DNA of 64,000 nt from Rubrivivax sp. (GTDB lineage Bacteria; Pseudomonadota; Gammaproteobacteria; Burkholderiales; Burkholderiaceae), in NCBI GenBank assembly GCA_016790225.1, contig JAEUOZ010000027.1, positions 68,948 through 132,947 on the forward strand. The letters run 5' to 3'. The notes beneath the pieces were generated by a model. It saw nothing but the letters and a program-made list of their open reading frames with translations. It was not told the DNA's origin and ran no database searches. The translations under genes and the position numbers were made by a program. Positions 19,641 to 32,864 of the stretch are shown here, piece by piece (position 1 is the stretch's first letter; each line of letters begins with the position of its first letter).

Positions 19641-20603
19641 ATGTCAGACGTCAGCCCTGCGCCGCCTGAAGACAGCGTGCTCGCGCCCCGGACGCTGGAG
19701 GTGCTGCTGTGCGGCCGCTTCGAGCCGGGCGAGCGTGAGCACTGGTTGCAGGCCTTGAGGGCGGCCTGCCCGGCCGTCACCTGGTGGGACAGCGAGGCAC
19801 CGGATGACGCCCGCCAGCGCATCGAGGCGGCCGTGGTCGCCAATCCTCCCCCGGGCAGCCTGACAGGGCTGCCGCGTCTGCGGCTGATCCAGTCGCTGTG
19901 GGCGGGGGTGGACAGGCTGCTGCGCGATCCCAGCCTGCCGCCGGATGTGCCGATCGCCCGCATGGTCGATCCGCAGATGACGCGGGCCATGGTCGAGACG
20001 GCGCTGTGGGCGGTGCTGTCGCTGCAGCGCGGCTTCTTCGCCTATGCCAGGCGGCAGGCGCAGGCGCAGTGGCGGGTCCATGCGCAAGTCCGTGCAGCCG
20101 AGTGGCCGGTGCTGGTGCTGGGCCAGGGCGCGCTCGGCGGCGCGGTCTCCGAGGCGCTGCGGGCTCGGGGTTACCCGGTGAGCGGCTGGCGGCGCAGCGA
20201 TGGCCCATCGGCGCTGGGTCCGAGGCTGGCGGGCTCGCAGGTCGTCATCAACCTGCTGCCGCTGACGTCCGAGACACAGGGCTTGATCGATGCCCGCTTC
20301 CTGGCCGCGCTGCCTCGCAAGGCCAGCCTGGTCAATCTCGCCCGCGGCGCGCAGGTGGTGGATGCCGATCTGCTGGCGGCGCTGGACAGCGGGCACCTGC
20401 GGCATGCGGTGCTGGATGTCTTCCACGTCGAGCCGCTGCCGCCGGAGCATCCGTTCTGGCGGCATCCGCGCGTCACGGTGCTGCCGCACGCCGCGGCGCT
20501 CACCGATGCGCTCTCGGCCGCCCAGGTCGTGGCGGACAACCTGCAGCGCCTGCGCCGGGGGGAAGCGCCGTTACATCAGGTAGACCGTTTGCGCGGGTAC
20601 TGA
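19641..20603 (+). CDS. D-2-hydroxyacid dehydrogenase, glyoxylate/hydroxypyruvate reductase A-like
   Basis: A 320-residue NAD(P)-dependent dehydrogenase of the D-isomer 2-hydroxyacid family. The nucleotide-binding turn is LVLGQGALGGAVSEAL (about residue 155), followed by LPLTSETQGLID, VNLARGAQVVD with the substrate-binding arginine, DVFHVEPLP with the catalytic-region glutamate, and LPHAAALTD with the catalytic histidine. IQSLWAGVD near residue 90 is typical of the GhrA branch, which reduces glyoxylate and hydroxypyruvate. Exact substrate is uncertain. It converges with holA. Confidence 0.87.
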   Translation: MSDVSPAPPEDSVLAPRTLEVLLCGRFEPGEREHWLQALRAACPAVTWWDSEAPDDARQRIEAAVVANPPPGSLTGLPRLRLIQSLWAGVDRLLRDPSLPPDVPIARMVDPQMTRAMVETALWAVLSLQRGFFAYARRQAQAQWRVHAQVRAAEWPVLVLGQGALGGAVSEALRARGYPVSGWRRSDGPSALGPRLAGSQVVINLLPLTSETQGLIDARFLAALPRKASLVNLARGAQVVDADLLAALDSGHLRHAVLDVFHVEPLPPEHPFWRHPRVTVLPHAAALTDALSAAQVVADNLQRLRRGEAPLHQVDRLRGY

Positions 20604-20654
20604 TGTTTCTCGGCGCGGGCGCCCCGCGCACGGGCCGCTCGACGGCCACCGGTC

Positions 20655-21761
20655 TCAGGGCAGGCTGGCCGGCAGCACCAGCGCCGCCGCGCGGCGCCCG
20701 CCGGAAGCCCGCTCGCCGCGCGCGCGGCTGAAGTGCAAGGTCATCAGCACCAGGCGCCGAACGGCCGCCCACGCGTCCTGCGGCCAATCCTCGCGCGCCA
20801 GTCCCTTGGCGACACCGTCGCAGACGGCGGCCGCGCTGAGCAGACGGCTCAAGGCGCTTGCGCTGAAGCGTGGCACGGCCCGCTCCACCAGGGCCTGACG
20901 CGGCCCGAAGAGCCGCGCTTCGGACAGCGCCAGCGGCATGGGGCGGCCATCGTCCAGTGCCGCGCGCACGCGGGCGAGGTCGCGCAGGTCGTTGGCCAGC
21001 TGCCAGTGCACGCCCACGGCCGTCTCGCCTTCGGCACGCAGACCGTCGAGCATGCGCAGCGCGCGCGCCACCTGGCCATCCAGCACCGCGGCGCAGAGCT
21101 GGCGGATGTCGTAGCGCGCGACGTCCAGGATCGCCGACTCGATGTCCTGCCCAGCCAGCACGCCCGGCGGGTGCAGCAGGGCGAGCTTCTGGACCTCCTG
21201 GTGCGCGGCCAGCAGGTTGCCTTCGACCCGGTCGGCGAAGAAGGCCAGGGCCTGCTCACCCGCGGGGCCTTCCTCGACATGCTGCTGCTGCAGCGCCAGG
21301 CGCGCCGCGATCCAGGCCGGCAGGGCGGCGCGCGACACGCCGTCGATGCGCAGCGAGACGCCGCCGGCGTCCAGCGCCGAGAACCAGCCGCTCTTCAGAC
21401 TGCTGCCGTCCAGGCGCGGCAGCAGCACCAGCGTCACCACGCCTTCCTGCGGCCGTTCGGCCAGACGCTGCAGCGCTTCGCCGCCGTCCTTGCCCGGCTT
21501 GCCCGAAGGGATGCGGATCTCCAGGATCTTGCCGCTGGCAAAGAGGCTCATCTCCTGCGCGGCCCCCAGCACGCCGCTCCAGTCGAAGTGAGCACCCGAG
21601 ACCGGAAAGACCTCGCGCTCTTCGCAGCCCGCGGCGCGCGCAGCGGCGCGAATGGCGTCGGCGGCCTCCTGCATCAGCAGCGGCTCATCGCCGTGCAGCA
21701 CGTACAAGGGCCGGACGCCCTTGGCCAGGTGCGTGGACAGCTGCTCCGGGCGCAACTGCAT
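20655..21761 (-). CDS. holA: DNA polymerase III delta subunit
   Basis: A 368-residue clamp-loader delta subunit, which opens the sliding clamp. The N terminus MQLRPEQLSTHL and YVLHGDEPLLMQEAADAIR are characteristic of HolA; the following LFASGKILEIR, and the C-terminal region containing VHWQLANDLRDL and RRKL-like helices, fit the collar domain. There is no functional P-loop, as expected for delta. It lies six bases downstream of lptE on the minus strand within leuS-lptE-holA, a very common proteobacterial order. Confidence 0.93.
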   Translation of the reverse strand: MQLRPEQLSTHLAKGVRPLYVLHGDEPLLMQEAADAIRAAARAAGCEEREVFPVSGAHFDWSGVLGAAQEMSLFASGKILEIRIPSGKPGKDGGEALQRLAERPQEGVVTLVLLPRLDGSSLKSGWFSALDAGGVSLRIDGVSRAALPAWIAARLALQQQHVEEGPAGEQALAFFADRVEGNLLAAHQEVQKLALLHPPGVLAGQDIESAILDVARYDIRQLCAAVLDGQVARALRMLDGLRAEGETAVGVHWQLANDLRDLARVRAALDDGRPMPLALSEARLFGPRQALVERAVPRFSASALSRLLSAAAVCDGVAKGLAREDWPQDAWAAVRRLVLMTLHFSRARGERASGGRRAAALVLPASLP

Positions 21762-21767
21762 GCCGGC

Positions 21768-22267
21768 TCAGAGCGTCACGGCTGACAGGCGCCGCAGCAC
21801 CTGGGCCACGATGTCGCTGCGCATGTCGCGCACGATCTGGGCCTCTTCCTGTTCCTTGGCCAGGGCCTGCGTCTCGTTGTAGCTGAGGTCGCGCACCAGC
21901 AGCAGCTCGGCGTCCGGCGCCAGTTCGCGCCCGCCGCCGGTCTGGATGCGGAACTGCAGGCGCACGCGCAGCTGGACTTCGCGCACCTGGGAGGCCGTGG
22001 TGCTGGCCACCACCGTCTTCTGCACGGTGTCGGCCAGCGCGCGCAGCACCACATCGGCCTGCGCCGCGGTGCCGATGACCTGCACCTGTTCAGCCAGCGC
22101 CTGGCGCAGCTCGCGTTCCAGCGGCGAACGCGGCGCAAAACCGGTCAACGCCACGCGCGCAAACGGCATCGGCGGGCTGCGGCGCAGCTGGAAGCCGCAG
22201 GCGCCCAACAGCAGCGGCAAGCTCCCCGCGGCCAGGCCGGCCAGCCAGACTCGGCGAGCCGGTGACA

Positions 22268-22268
<1 letters not shown>
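21768..22268 (-). CDS. lptE: LPS-assembly lipoprotein LptE
   Basis: A 166-residue outer-membrane lipoprotein that plugs LptD. The signal sequence ends in the lipobox LLLGAC, and the mature protein begins CGFQLRR, the family signature. A DUF-like LptE core follows (FARVALTGFAP, ELRQALAEQVQV). The ATG at 22268 overlaps the last base of leuS, so translation is coupled. A much longer open reading frame runs through this region from inside leuS, but only this segment is LptE. It works with LptD, encoded at 6142-8652. Confidence 0.93.
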
Positions 22269-24877
<2,609 letters not shown>

Positions 24878-24896
24878 CCGCCGATTGTAGGGAGCG

Positions 24897-25343
24897 CTAT
24901 CTCTTCAGCGCGGGCGGTTGGCCCGCCGGCTCGGCCGGCGCGGTGACGAAGCCGATGCGCGTGAGCCCGGCTTCCTGCAGCAGGCCGATCAGCTCAGCCA
25001 CGCGGCCGTAGGGCACGCGCGCATCGGCGCGCAGATGCACTTCGGTCTGCCGGTCACGGCGCGCGGCGGCGCGCGCCCGCTCGCCCAGCGCCTGCGGGCT
25101 TGTCTTCTCATCGCCCAGGTGCAGCTGGCCTTCGGCGTCCAGCGCCACCTGCAGCACCTCGCGCGCCTCGCTGGGGCTGCCGGCGGCGGTGCGCGGCAGA
25201 TCCAGCTTCAGGCTCGTGGCCATCAGCGGCGCGGCGATGATGAAGATCACCAGCAGCACCAGCATCACGTCGATCAGCGGCGTCATGTTGATGTCGCTCA
25301 TCGGCGCGGGGCCGCTGCGGCGTTCCAGGCGTCCGAAGGCCAT
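24897..25343 (-). CDS. ExbD/TolR-family biopolymer transporter
   Basis: A 148-residue protein with one N-terminal membrane helix ([19 protein letters not shown], about residues 22-41) preceded by the [13 protein letters not shown] block; its aspartate in the helix is the proton-pathway residue. The periplasmic remainder contains [18 protein letters not shown], typical of ExbD and TolR. With the ExbB/TolQ-like protein upstream it forms the proton-driven motor that energises TonB or Tol. No tonB or tolA lies beside it, so the two systems cannot be separated with certainty; the spacing of 18 bases to exbB indicates one operon. Confidence 0.9.
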   Translation of the reverse strand: MAFGRLERRSGPAPMSDINMTPLIDVMLVLLVIFIIAAPLMATSLKLDLPRTAAGSPSEAREVLQVALDAEGQLHLGDEKTSPQALGERARAAARRDRQTEVHLRADARVPYGRVAELIGLLQEAGLTRIGFVTAPAEPAGQPPALKR

Positions 25344-25361
25344 GGCGAAGCGCTCCGGCTA

Positions 25362-26042
<681 letters not shown>

Positions 26043-26092
26043 CGCGGCAGGAGCCTCAGGCAGACAGGCCCGCGCGCCGCTGCATCATCCGC

Positions 26093-26890
26093 TCACAGGC
26101 CGAGCACGGCATCCATGCCGTAGAGCCCCTGGGCCTTGTCCGCCAGGAAGCGCGCGGCGCGCAGGCTGCCTTGCGCATAACCGGCCCGGCTGCTGCTGCG
26201 GTGCGAGATCTCGATGCGTTCGCCGGTGCCGGCAAACAGCACGGTATGGTCACCGACGATGTCGCCGCCGCGGATGGTGGCAAATCCGATGGAGGACGGA
26301 TCGCGCTCGCCCGTGACGCCTTCACGGGCATAGACGGCGCAGTCCTTCAGCTCTCGGCCGAGTGCGTGGGCGACCACTTCGCCCATCTTCAGCGCCGTGC
26401 CGCTGGGGGCGTCCACCTTGTGGCGGTGGTGCGCCTCGATGATCTCGATGTCGTAGCCCTCATGAAAGGCGCGGGCTGCCACATCGAGCAGCTTGAGCAC
26501 CACGTTCACGCCCACGCTCATGTTGGGCGCCATCACCACGGCGCAGGCCTGGGCATGCTGCACGATCTCGGCCTTCTGCGCCTCGCTGAACCCTGTGGTC
26601 CCGATGACCAGGCGCACGCCATGCGCCCGGCATGCAGCGAGGTGGGCGAGGGTCGCTTGCGGGCGCGTGAAGTCGATCAGCACCTGGGCGCCGGAGAGCG
26701 CCGAGGCCGGATCGGCGCTGACGGTGATGCCGGTGATGCGTCCCATCGCAGCGCCGGCATCCTGTCCGATGGCGGGTGTTCCTGCGGCGTCCAGCGCCGC
26801 GTGCAACTGCAGATCGGGCGCATCGAGCACAGCCTGGATCAGCATCTGGCCCATGCGGCCCGATGCGCCTGCGATGGCCACGCGCAGCAC
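26093..26890 (-). CDS. dapB: 4-hydroxy-tetrahydrodipicolinate reductase
   Basis: A 265-residue lysine/diaminopimelate pathway enzyme. [15 protein letters not shown] is the NAD(P)-binding turn, [12 protein letters not shown] and [10 protein letters not shown] follow, and the catalytic block is [16 protein letters not shown]. The GTG at 26890 is chosen because GGAGA lies seven bases upstream and the N terminus then matches homologues; a TTG at 26908, which overlaps the bamE stop, would add six residues. It is the second gene of a bamE-dapB-exbB-exbD minus-strand run. Confidence 0.94.
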   Translation of the reverse strand: MLRVAIAGASGRMGQMLIQAVLDAPDLQLHAALDAAGTPAIGQDAGAAMGRITGITVSADPASALSGAQVLIDFTRPQATLAHLAACRAHGVRLVIGTTGFSEAQKAEIVQHAQACAVVMAPNMSVGVNVVLKLLDVAARAFHEGYDIEIIEAHHRHKVDAPSGTALKMGEVVAHALGRELKDCAVYAREGVTGERDPSSIGFATIRGGDIVGDHTVLFAGTGERIEISHRSSSRAGYAQGSLRAARFLADKAQGLYGMDAVLGL

Positions 26891-26904
26891 GCCGGTGTCT
26901 CCGC

Positions 26905-27465
26905 TCAACGGGGTTCCAGGGGCGGATAGCTGCGAACGGCGCCCACCGGAGCCTGGCTGGCCGCGTCATCCTTGCGGGCGGCCGGCGGCGGCAGGGCCTT
27001 GCGCTGCGCTTCGCTCAGTTCCAGCGCCGGGGGTGTCACCTTGCGCACCGGGACGACCGAGGCCACGAACTCGGCTTCTGACGGCAGGTCGTTCGGCGCG
27101 ACGAGCCGGTCCAGCACATCCCCCTTGAAATGCGCCACCACCACCCGCTGCTGCAGCGCCGTGCCGGGCCTGCGCAAGGAGAAGAAATAGTCCCAGCGAT
27201 CGGCATGGAACGGCGAGGCGAGCATCGGCGTGCCGAGCAGCGCCTGCACCTGGTCGCGCGACATGCCCGGGCGCACGCGCGCGACCTGCTCCTTCGTGAC
27301 GGCATTGCCCTGCACGATGTCGATGCGGTAAGGCGTGATGAAGCCCAGAAAGCTGTCGGCTCCCTGCGTGCGCGTGCCGCAGCCGCCCAGCAGCGTCGCG
27401 GCCAAGCTCGCGCAGAGCACGAGCGTCCCGCGCGTCAGAAGGGTTGGGTTGCGGCTCGATATCAT
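26905..27465 (-). CDS. bamE: Outer-membrane assembly lipoprotein BamE
   Basis: A 186-residue SmpA/OmlA-family lipoprotein of the BAM complex. The signal sequence ends in the lipobox LLGGCG, and the BamE core shows [36 protein letters not shown] and DRWDYFFSL. The C-terminal 70 residues, rich in Pro and Ala, extend beyond the usual BamE domain. It is divergent from fur, the common arrangement. A TAGAAT hexamer on its strand (27477-27472) lies only six bases before the ATG, so if this is the -10 element the message would be almost leaderless. Confidence 0.94.
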   Translation of the reverse strand: MISSRNPTLLTRGTLVLCASLAATLLGGCGTRTQGADSFLGFITPYRIDIVQGNAVTKEQVARVRPGMSRDQVQALLGTPMLASPFHADRWDYFFSLRRPGTALQQRVVVAHFKGDVLDRLVAPNDLPSEAEFVASVVPVRKVTPPALELSEAQRKALPPPAARKDDAASQAPVGAVRSYPPLEPR

Positions 27466-27538
27466 CGTGAGATTCTAATGGTGGGGTGTTTCCCGTCTGC
27501 ATTCTCGCGGCGGGCGCCACGCCGGGCGGCAACCCGCG

Positions 27539-27979
27539 ATGAACCGCGTTGAAGAGCTCAAGCACAGCGGACTGAAGGCCACGCTGCCGAGGCTGAAGAT
27601 CCTGGAGATCTTCGAAGCCGGCGGCCAGCGCCACATGACCGCCGAAGATGTCTACAAGGCCCTGCTGGCCGGCGATGCCGACATCGGTCTGGCCACGGTC
27701 TACCGCGTGCTGCTGCAGTTCGAGCAGGCTGGCCTGCTGCTGCGCAGCAACTTCGAATCCGGCAAGTCGGTCTACGAGCTTAACCTGGGCCAGCACCATG
27801 ACCATCTGGTGTGCCTGGGCTGCGGCCGCGTCGAGGAGTTCTTCGATGCCGAGATCGAGGCGCGCCAGCGTGTGGTCGCCCAGGAGCGGGGCTTTGCCAT
27901 CCAGGAGCACGCGCTGGCGCTGTATGCACACTGCATCAAGCCGGATTGCGAGCACCGCCGCCGCGGCGGGATCGGCTGA
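27539..27979 (+). CDS. fur: Ferric uptake regulator Fur
   Basis: A 146-residue metal-dependent repressor. The winged helix (LKATLPRLKILEIFE, HMTAEDVYKAL, IGLATVYRVLLQFEQAGLL) is followed by the dimerisation and metal-binding domain with HHDHLVCLGCGRVEEF (Cys-x2-Cys) and a second cysteine pair near the C terminus (HCIKPDC). It controls iron uptake, probably including TonB-dependent systems like the one at 33.7 kb. It sits divergent from bamE with 73 bases between the starts, and converges with hprK. No clear Fur box was identified in its own upstream region. Confidence 0.96.
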   Translation: MNRVEELKHSGLKATLPRLKILEIFEAGGQRHMTAEDVYKALLAGDADIGLATVYRVLLQFEQAGLLLRSNFESGKSVYELNLGQHHDHLVCLGCGRVEEFFDAEIEARQRVVAQERGFAIQEHALALYAHCIKPDCEHRRRGGIG

Positions 27980-28025
27980 GGGCCGAAGCGCCGCGCGGGG
28001 TCGCGGGCCGGCTTCGTGCGTGCGT

Positions 28026-28985
28026 TCAGGTGCCGTCGCTGCCGTTTTCCAGCGCCTGCTGGTGGCGCCGCACGAATTCCTGATAGGTATCGATGCCGCG
28101 CAGCTGCAGCACCGTGTTGCGCACCGCAGCCTCCACCAGCACCGCCAGGTTGCGCCCCGCATCCACCTGGATGACCACCTTGCGCACCGGGATGCCCAGC
28201 ACCTCCTGATAAAGCGGTTCGTGCGGCAGACGTTCGAAATCACGCTCCATGGTTTCGCGCCGCACCAGGTGCACGATCAGCTTCAGGCGCATCTTGCGGC
28301 GCACGGCCGTCTCGCCGAAGATGGCCTTGATGTCCAGCAGGCCGATACCGCGCACTTCCAGCAGGTTGATCAGCAGCGGCGGGCAGCGGCCCTCCAGCGC
28401 GGTCTGCGAGATGCGGTAGAGATCGACTGCGTCATCCGCCACCAGGCCGTGGCCACGTGACACCAGTTCCAGTCCCAGCTCGCTCTTGCCCAGGCCCGAT
28501 TCGCCGGTGAGCAGCACGCCCAGGCCGAGGATGTCCATGAACACGCCGTGCAGCGTGGTGCGATCGGCAAAGCGCTCGCTGATCGAGGCGCGCACGACGT
28601 CGATCACGTGGCCGGCGGACTCTCGCGTGACGAACAGCGGAATGTCGGCGCGGTCGCACATGGCCACCAGGCGCTCGGGCGGATGTTCGCCGTCGGCCAC
28701 GATGATCACCGGCGGCTCCAGCGTCACGATGCGCGAGATGCGGCGCTCCTGGTCGTCCTCCGTCGCGTGAAGCAGGTAGGCGATCTCGCGTCGGCCGACG
28801 ATCTGCACCCGGTAGGGGTGGATGTAGTTCAGATAACCCACCAGATCGGCCGCGGAGCGGGCTTCCAGCACCGCGGCTTCATCGAAGTGACGCTCCGGGT
28901 GGGCGTGCCCCGCAACCCATTCCCACCGCATGGCCTGGCGGTGGGCTTCGAACAGCGCCTCGGCGCTGATCGAGGTGGGCTTCAT
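28026..28985 (-). CDS. hprK: HPr kinase/phosphorylase
   Basis: A 319-residue bifunctional enzyme that phosphorylates and dephosphorylates HPr on serine. The N-terminal domain is followed by the P-loop [14 protein letters not shown] (about residue 160) and the family block [17 protein letters not shown]. The ATG overlaps the ptsN stop by four bases. Betaproteobacteria carry this gene beside ptsN as part of a regulatory PTS that lacks sugar transport. Confidence 0.96.
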   Translation of the reverse strand: MKPTSISAEALFEAHRQAMRWEWVAGHAHPERHFDEAAVLEARSAADLVGYLNYIHPYRVQIVGRREIAYLLHATEDDQERRISRIVTLEPPVIIVADGEHPPERLVAMCDRADIPLFVTRESAGHVIDVVRASISERFADRTTLHGVFMDILGLGVLLTGESGLGKSELGLELVSRGHGLVADDAVDLYRISQTALEGRCPPLLINLLEVRGIGLLDIKAIFGETAVRRKMRLKLIVHLVRRETMERDFERLPHEPLYQEVLGIPVRKVVIQVDAGRNLAVLVEAAVRNTVLQLRGIDTYQEFVRRHQQALENGSDGT

Positions 28986-29452
28986 GCCACCGTCTTCAGG
29001 GGCTGCCAGCCCGTGATCAGTGCATGCACGGCCGAGGCCTCGGATTCGGCTTTCAGCTTGTCCCGCAGTTCGCGATCCGACAGCATCTCGGCGATCTCGG
29101 AGAGGATCTCCAGGTGACGCTGCGTCGCGGCCTCCGGCACCAGCAGGAAGATCAGCAGCGACACCGGCTCGTCATCCGGGGCGTCGAAGGCGATGGGCTG
29201 CTGCACGCGCAGCACGGCGGCCAGCGGGTTCTTCAGGCCCTTGATGCGCCCGTGCGGGATGGCCACGCCGTGCCCGAGGCCGGTGGAGCCCAGCCGCTCG
29301 CGCGCAAAGAGGTTGTCGGTCACCGTGCTGCGGGCGATGGCATGCTGGTTTTCGAACAGCAGGCCAGCCTGTTCGAAAGCCCGCTTCTTGCTGGAGGCGT
29401 CCACATTCACCAGCACATTGCTGGCGGGCAGGATGGCGGCAAGACGATTCAT
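28982..29452 (-). CDS. ptsN: Nitrogen-PTS enzyme IIA (PtsN)
   Basis: A 156-residue EIIA-Ntr domain. The phosphorylated histidine lies in [26 protein letters not shown] and [19 protein letters not shown] are the other standard blocks. PtsN relays regulatory phosphate flow rather than sugar transport. The ATG at 29452 starts the conserved domain; an in-frame TTG 18 codons earlier would add an unconserved leader. It is followed by hprK with overlapping stop and start, and preceded by hpf. Confidence 0.95.
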   Translation of the reverse strand: MNRLAAILPASNVLVNVDASSKKRAFEQAGLLFENQHAIARSTVTDNLFARERLGSTGLGHGVAIPHGRIKGLKNPLAAVLRVQQPIAFDAPDDEPVSLLIFLLVPEAATQRHLEILSEIAEMLSDRELRDKLKAESEASAVHALITGWQPLKTVA

Positions 29453-29629
29453 GGGTGGCGGGCCTGCAGCTTCAGGTGGCAATCCCGTGAGCGGGATCAC
29501 ATGCAACGCTGGCGGGCACTGTTGGGTGGACAGAAATTATAGGAATCGGGTTCCCGTGAAGCTCCCGCGGCTTTGCGGGGGGCTTGAAGCGAGCATCAAT
29601 GCTGCGCCGCAACATCCCTGGACGTCAAG

Positions 29630-29662
29630 CCAAACAAAACGGCCCCGCGGGGGGCCGTTGTT
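29630..29662 (-). terminator. Intrinsic terminator after hpf
   Basis: A nine-base stem (AACGGCCCC at 29638-29646 pairing with 29651-29659) with a four-base loop is followed, in the minus-strand direction, by a T-rich tract (complement of 29631-29637). It lies 25 bases beyond the hpf stop, so hpf and ptsN are probably separate transcripts or only partly joined. Confidence 0.75.
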
Positions 29663-29684
29663 TTGGAGACGCAGCCAGACAGGA

Positions 29685-30026
29685 TCAGTGCGCCCCGGCA
29701 TCCAGCCGCTTGGCGGCCACATGGTGGTGATCCTGGAGGCGATCCTTGTGGCGCACGACCTGACGATCCAGCTTGTCCATCAGCTGATCGATCGCGGCGT
29801 ACAGGTCCTCATGGCTCTGTTCGCAGAAGATGTCGCGACCCTTCACGTGCAGGGTCACCTCGGCTTTCTGCCTTCGCTCCTTCTCCTTCTTTCGTTCAAC
29901 CGTCAGCAGCACATTGACATCCACGACCTGGTCGAAATGACGCGTGACCCGATCCAGTTTAGTCAGTACATACTCTCTCAGGGCAGGAGTCACTTCAAGG
30001 TGATGTCCGCTGATCGTGAGATTCAT
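29685..30026 (-). CDS. hpf: Ribosome hibernation promoting factor
   Basis: A 113-residue short HPF/RaiA-type protein that binds the 30S subunit and promotes inactive ribosome dimers in stationary phase. The start [20 protein letters not shown] and the block [37 protein letters not shown] are characteristic. An AAGGAA site lies nine bases before the ATG at 30026; the longer open frame upstream is not homologous. In many Proteobacteria rpoN precedes hpf, but no rpoN is present in the 160 bases before the next gene. Confidence 0.95.
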   Translation of the reverse strand: MNLTISGHHLEVTPALREYVLTKLDRVTRHFDQVVDVNVLLTVERKKEKERRQKAEVTLHVKGRDIFCEQSHEDLYAAIDQLMDKLDRQVVRHKDRLQDHHHVAAKRLDAGAH

Positions 30027-30184
30027 CCGAGGGTTCCTTTCTGCACAAGTCGCCAGCTGGGGCCCCGTGTGTGACAGGGCGAAGTCAGTGTGCGCCCGTT
30101 CCTGGATCCCTGCAAGTGCGCTCGGGTTAACCCATGTTTCCAAGCGGTCGAAGTGCTCAACCCTGCGGCATTTCAGCGCGGGCT

Positions 30185-32248
30185 TCAGGGTCTTGCCGGG
30201 GCATACACCTTCACCAGGCCCGTGCGGCCACGCAGGCGCTGCGTGCTCATCCAACGGCAGCGGCCCTCGGGCAGCAGGCGCTGGCTGCCTTCGCCGATCA
30301 GGATGGCAGTCCCCAGGCGTCGGGTCAGCCCTTGCAGGCGAGCCGCCACGTTGACCGCATCACCCAGCACCGTATAGGCGCGACGGTGACGCGAGCCCAG
30401 GTCACCCACGATCACGGTGCCCGAGTTGATGCCGATGCCCAGAGACAGCGCCGGCCAGCCGCGGGCCGCGAAGCGTGCGTTCATCGCCGGCAGGCGCCCC
30501 TGCATGGCTTCGGCCGCGTGCAGGGCGTGCTGCGCGTGGTCCGGGTCGTCCAGGGGCGCGCCCCAGAACGCCATGACGGAGTCGCCGATGTACTTGTCCA
30601 GCGTGCCGCCGTGCTCGCGCACGATGTCGGTCATCTCCGAGAAGAACTCGTTGACCAGCCGCACGAGCTCCGGGGGTGGCAGCGTCTCCGACAGCCGCGT
30701 GAAGCCATGCAGATCGGCAAACAGCACGGTCAGCTCGGCGCTGCGCCCCTGCATGTCGTGCTGACCGGGGTGTCGGCTCATGCGCGCCACCAGCTCTGGC
30801 GGCACATACTGTCCGAACAGACCCTCGAGCCGACGGCGTTCGCGCCGTTCTCGGGCGTGGCCGTGCACGAGGCGCCAGACCAGCATGCCCAGCACCCAGA
30901 GCGTGGGCACCGCCCAGGGCAGTGCCCAGGACTGCGCGACCCAGGCCCAGGCGTTGGCGGTGGACAGCAGCAGCAGCAGGCCCAGGCAGACCGCGGCAGC
31001 CGCGGCCAGGCTGCAGCGCCACAGCATGAAGGGCAGGCTGACCGCCAGCAGCATCAGCAGGCCCAGCTGCGCTGGCCGGGCCCAGGCCGGCTGGTATTGC
31101 GGCTGGCCGTGCATCAGCGCGTGCAGCAGCGTCGCGTGGGCCTGAACGCCGGGCAGATGCGCGCTCACCGGCGTCGGATGCCGGTCTCCCAGGCCCGCCA
31201 CGGTGGTGCCGATCAAGGCAAGCTGGCCGCGCAGACTGCCCGGCGGGAGCACACCGCTCAGCACCTCGAAGGCCGACACCTGGCGCACCAGCCCGGATGG
31301 GCTGGCGTAGGGCAGCAGGATCGAACCTTGTTCGTCGGCCATCAGCTGCCGCGGTCCGTGCAGACTTGAAAACTGCAGCCGCATGGAGCCATCCGGCCGC
31401 GAAGTCAGCGAGCGCTGCCCGCCAGCGGGCTGCTGCGCAAGCAGCATCGCCAGGGCCAGCGACGCCTGCACCTGGCCATCCACGCGCGCCAGCAGCGGTG
31501 CGCGGCGCCGAACACCGTCGTGATCGACCCAGCTGTTGAGGAACCCGCCGCCGCGTGCTGCCGCAGCCAGGCGCGGCAGGCTGGCGCCATAAGCATTGAA
31601 CTCAGCCAGCGAAGCGGCGGCCTCCCCGGGTTGCGGCAGCGCCGGTGGCGGCAGCTGGCCTCGACCTGAGGCTTCCGCACCGCCGATGGCCTGGAATCCC
31701 AGCACCACCGGATGGCGCTGCATCACGGCGGCCAGGCGACCGTCGTGATCCAGCGCGTCGCGTCTTGCCATCCATTCGCGCTGAAAGCCCGGGTTGTCGC
31801 GCAAGGGCCCTTCGGCCAGGGCCTGCAGCGTGTCCAGACCGGCGCCGCGGTCCGGCTCCGACAGGATCAGATCCAGGCCCACCAGGTTCACCTGCTGCTG
31901 CTCGAACAGGCGGCTCACGAGTTCAGCCAGACGATCGCGGCCCCAGGGCCAGCGGCCCACCGCGGCGAGCGAAGCTTCATCGATGTCGATGATCACCACC
32001 CGGCTGCCCGCGGTCGTTTCGGCGAAGGCCTTCAGCCGAAGGTCGTGCCACAGCGCATCCAGTTCGCGCACCGGCTGCAGCGTGAGGGTGCCGGCCGCGT
32101 GCAAGCCCAGGGTGCCGGCCAGCAGCGCCGCCGAAAGCCAGGGCGGAACAAGGCGCCAGCGCGCGGAACGCGCCAGTCCTTCCCGCGTCGGCGCCAGGCG
32201 CCGGGCCAGCCGCCCCAGCCAGCCGTCAGCGAAGCTTGATGTCGACAC
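30185..32248 (-). CDS. CHASE2-domain adenylate/guanylate cyclase
   Basis: About 687 residues. A signal-anchor helix near the N terminus precedes a periplasmic CHASE2 sensing domain ([28 protein letters not shown] ... [18 protein letters not shown]), then three closely spaced membrane helices (about residues 395-465), then a class III nucleotide cyclase domain. Catalytic metal aspartates are seen in [13 protein letters not shown] and [13 protein letters not shown], and the closing block is [16 protein letters not shown]. The start is uncertain; I chose the GTG at 32248, which overlaps the end of the OmpA-like gene. It is the third gene of a FecR-OmpA-cyclase operon. Whether it makes cAMP or cGMP cannot be told. 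Confidence 0.87.
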   Translation of the reverse strand: MSTSSFADGWLGRLARRLAPTREGLARSARWRLVPPWLSAALLAGTLGLHAAGTLTLQPVRELDALWHDLRLKAFAETTAGSRVVIIDIDEASLAAVGRWPWGRDRLAELVSRLFEQQQVNLVGLDLILSEPDRGAGLDTLQALAEGPLRDNPGFQREWMARRDALDHDGRLAAVMQRHPVVLGFQAIGGAEASGRGQLPPPALPQPGEAAASLAEFNAYGASLPRLAAAARGGGFLNSWVDHDGVRRRAPLLARVDGQVQASLALAMLLAQQPAGGQRSLTSRPDGSMRLQFSSLHGPRQLMADEQGSILLPYASPSGLVRQVSAFEVLSGVLPPGSLRGQLALIGTTVAGLGDRHPTPVSAHLPGVQAHATLLHALMHGQPQYQPAWARPAQLGLLMLLAVSLPFMLWRCSLAAAAAVCLGLLLLLSTANAWAWVAQSWALPWAVPTLWVLGMLVWRLVHGHARERRERRRLEGLFGQYVPPELVARMSRHPGQHDMQGRSAELTVLFADLHGFTRLSETLPPPELVRLVNEFFSEMTDIVREHGGTLDKYIGDSVMAFWGAPLDDPDHAQHALHAAEAMQGRLPAMNARFAARGWPALSLGIGINSGTVIVGDLGSRHRRAYTVLGDAVNVAARLQGLTRRLGTAILIGEGSQRLLPEGRCRWMSTQRLRGRTGLVKVYAPARP

Positions 32249-32864
32249 GGCGGTTGCGCGGCTCCGCCACCTCGTCGGCCGTGGGCACCAGCGGTTCGCG
32301 CTCTCCGCGCCCTGCAACCTGGATGCGCGCCGCAGCAAATCCCAGGCTCACCAGACGCTCGCCCAGGACCCGTGCGCGCTGCAGCGAGAGGCGATCGTTG
32401 TCTTCCATCGAGCCCACGCGATCGGTATGGCCGGTCAAGACAAGTTCGGCCGCCGGACTGTCCGACAACGCGGCGCGCACCTCCTGCAGCACCGCCAGCG
32501 TCTGCGGCTGCAGCTGATCCGAGCCCGACTCGAAGTACACCGCCCAGGTCCGGGGCCGGGGCGGCATGTGGCTCAGCAGCTCGCGGTATTGCTCACGCAC
32601 CTGGGCCAGGTCGGCCTGCTGGACCTCGATGCGCCCGTCGCGCCGGACCCGTGCCTGCCCGCCGGGCTCGCGGATCACCGCCTCAGCCCGCTCGGTGCGG
32701 ATCACCACGCCGCCCGTCGGCCGGCCTTCGCTGCCGGGCAGCAGCGTCACCACGTCGGTCGGCGTGCCGGCACAGGCGGACAGCAGCAGCGCCAGCGCCG
32801 CAGCAGGCAGAAGGCAACTGCCCGGGCCGCAGCCGTCTGCCCGCGCACCCACCCGTCTACTCAT
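32226..32864 (-). CDS. OmpA-family lipoprotein
   Basis: A 212-residue envelope protein. The N-terminal signal ends in a lipobox-like LLLSACAG, and residues about 105-212 form an OmpA C-terminal peptidoglycan-binding domain: VYFESGSDQLQPQTLAVL, LTGHTDRVGSMEDNDRLSLQRA and the final NRRVDIKLR. It starts inside the end of the fecR-type gene (eight-base overlap) and its stop overlaps the cyclase gene, so all three are translated together. It probably anchors this signalling module to the cell wall; its partner is not known. Confidence 0.87.
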   Translation of the reverse strand: MSRRVGARADGCGPGSCLLPAAALALLLSACAGTPTDVVTLLPGSEGRPTGGVVIRTERAEAVIREPGGQARVRRDGRIEVQQADLAQVREQYRELLSHMPPRPRTWAVYFESGSDQLQPQTLAVLQEVRAALSDSPAAELVLTGHTDRVGSMEDNDRLSLQRARVLGERLVSLGFAAARIQVAGRGEREPLVPTADEVAEPRNRRVDIKLR

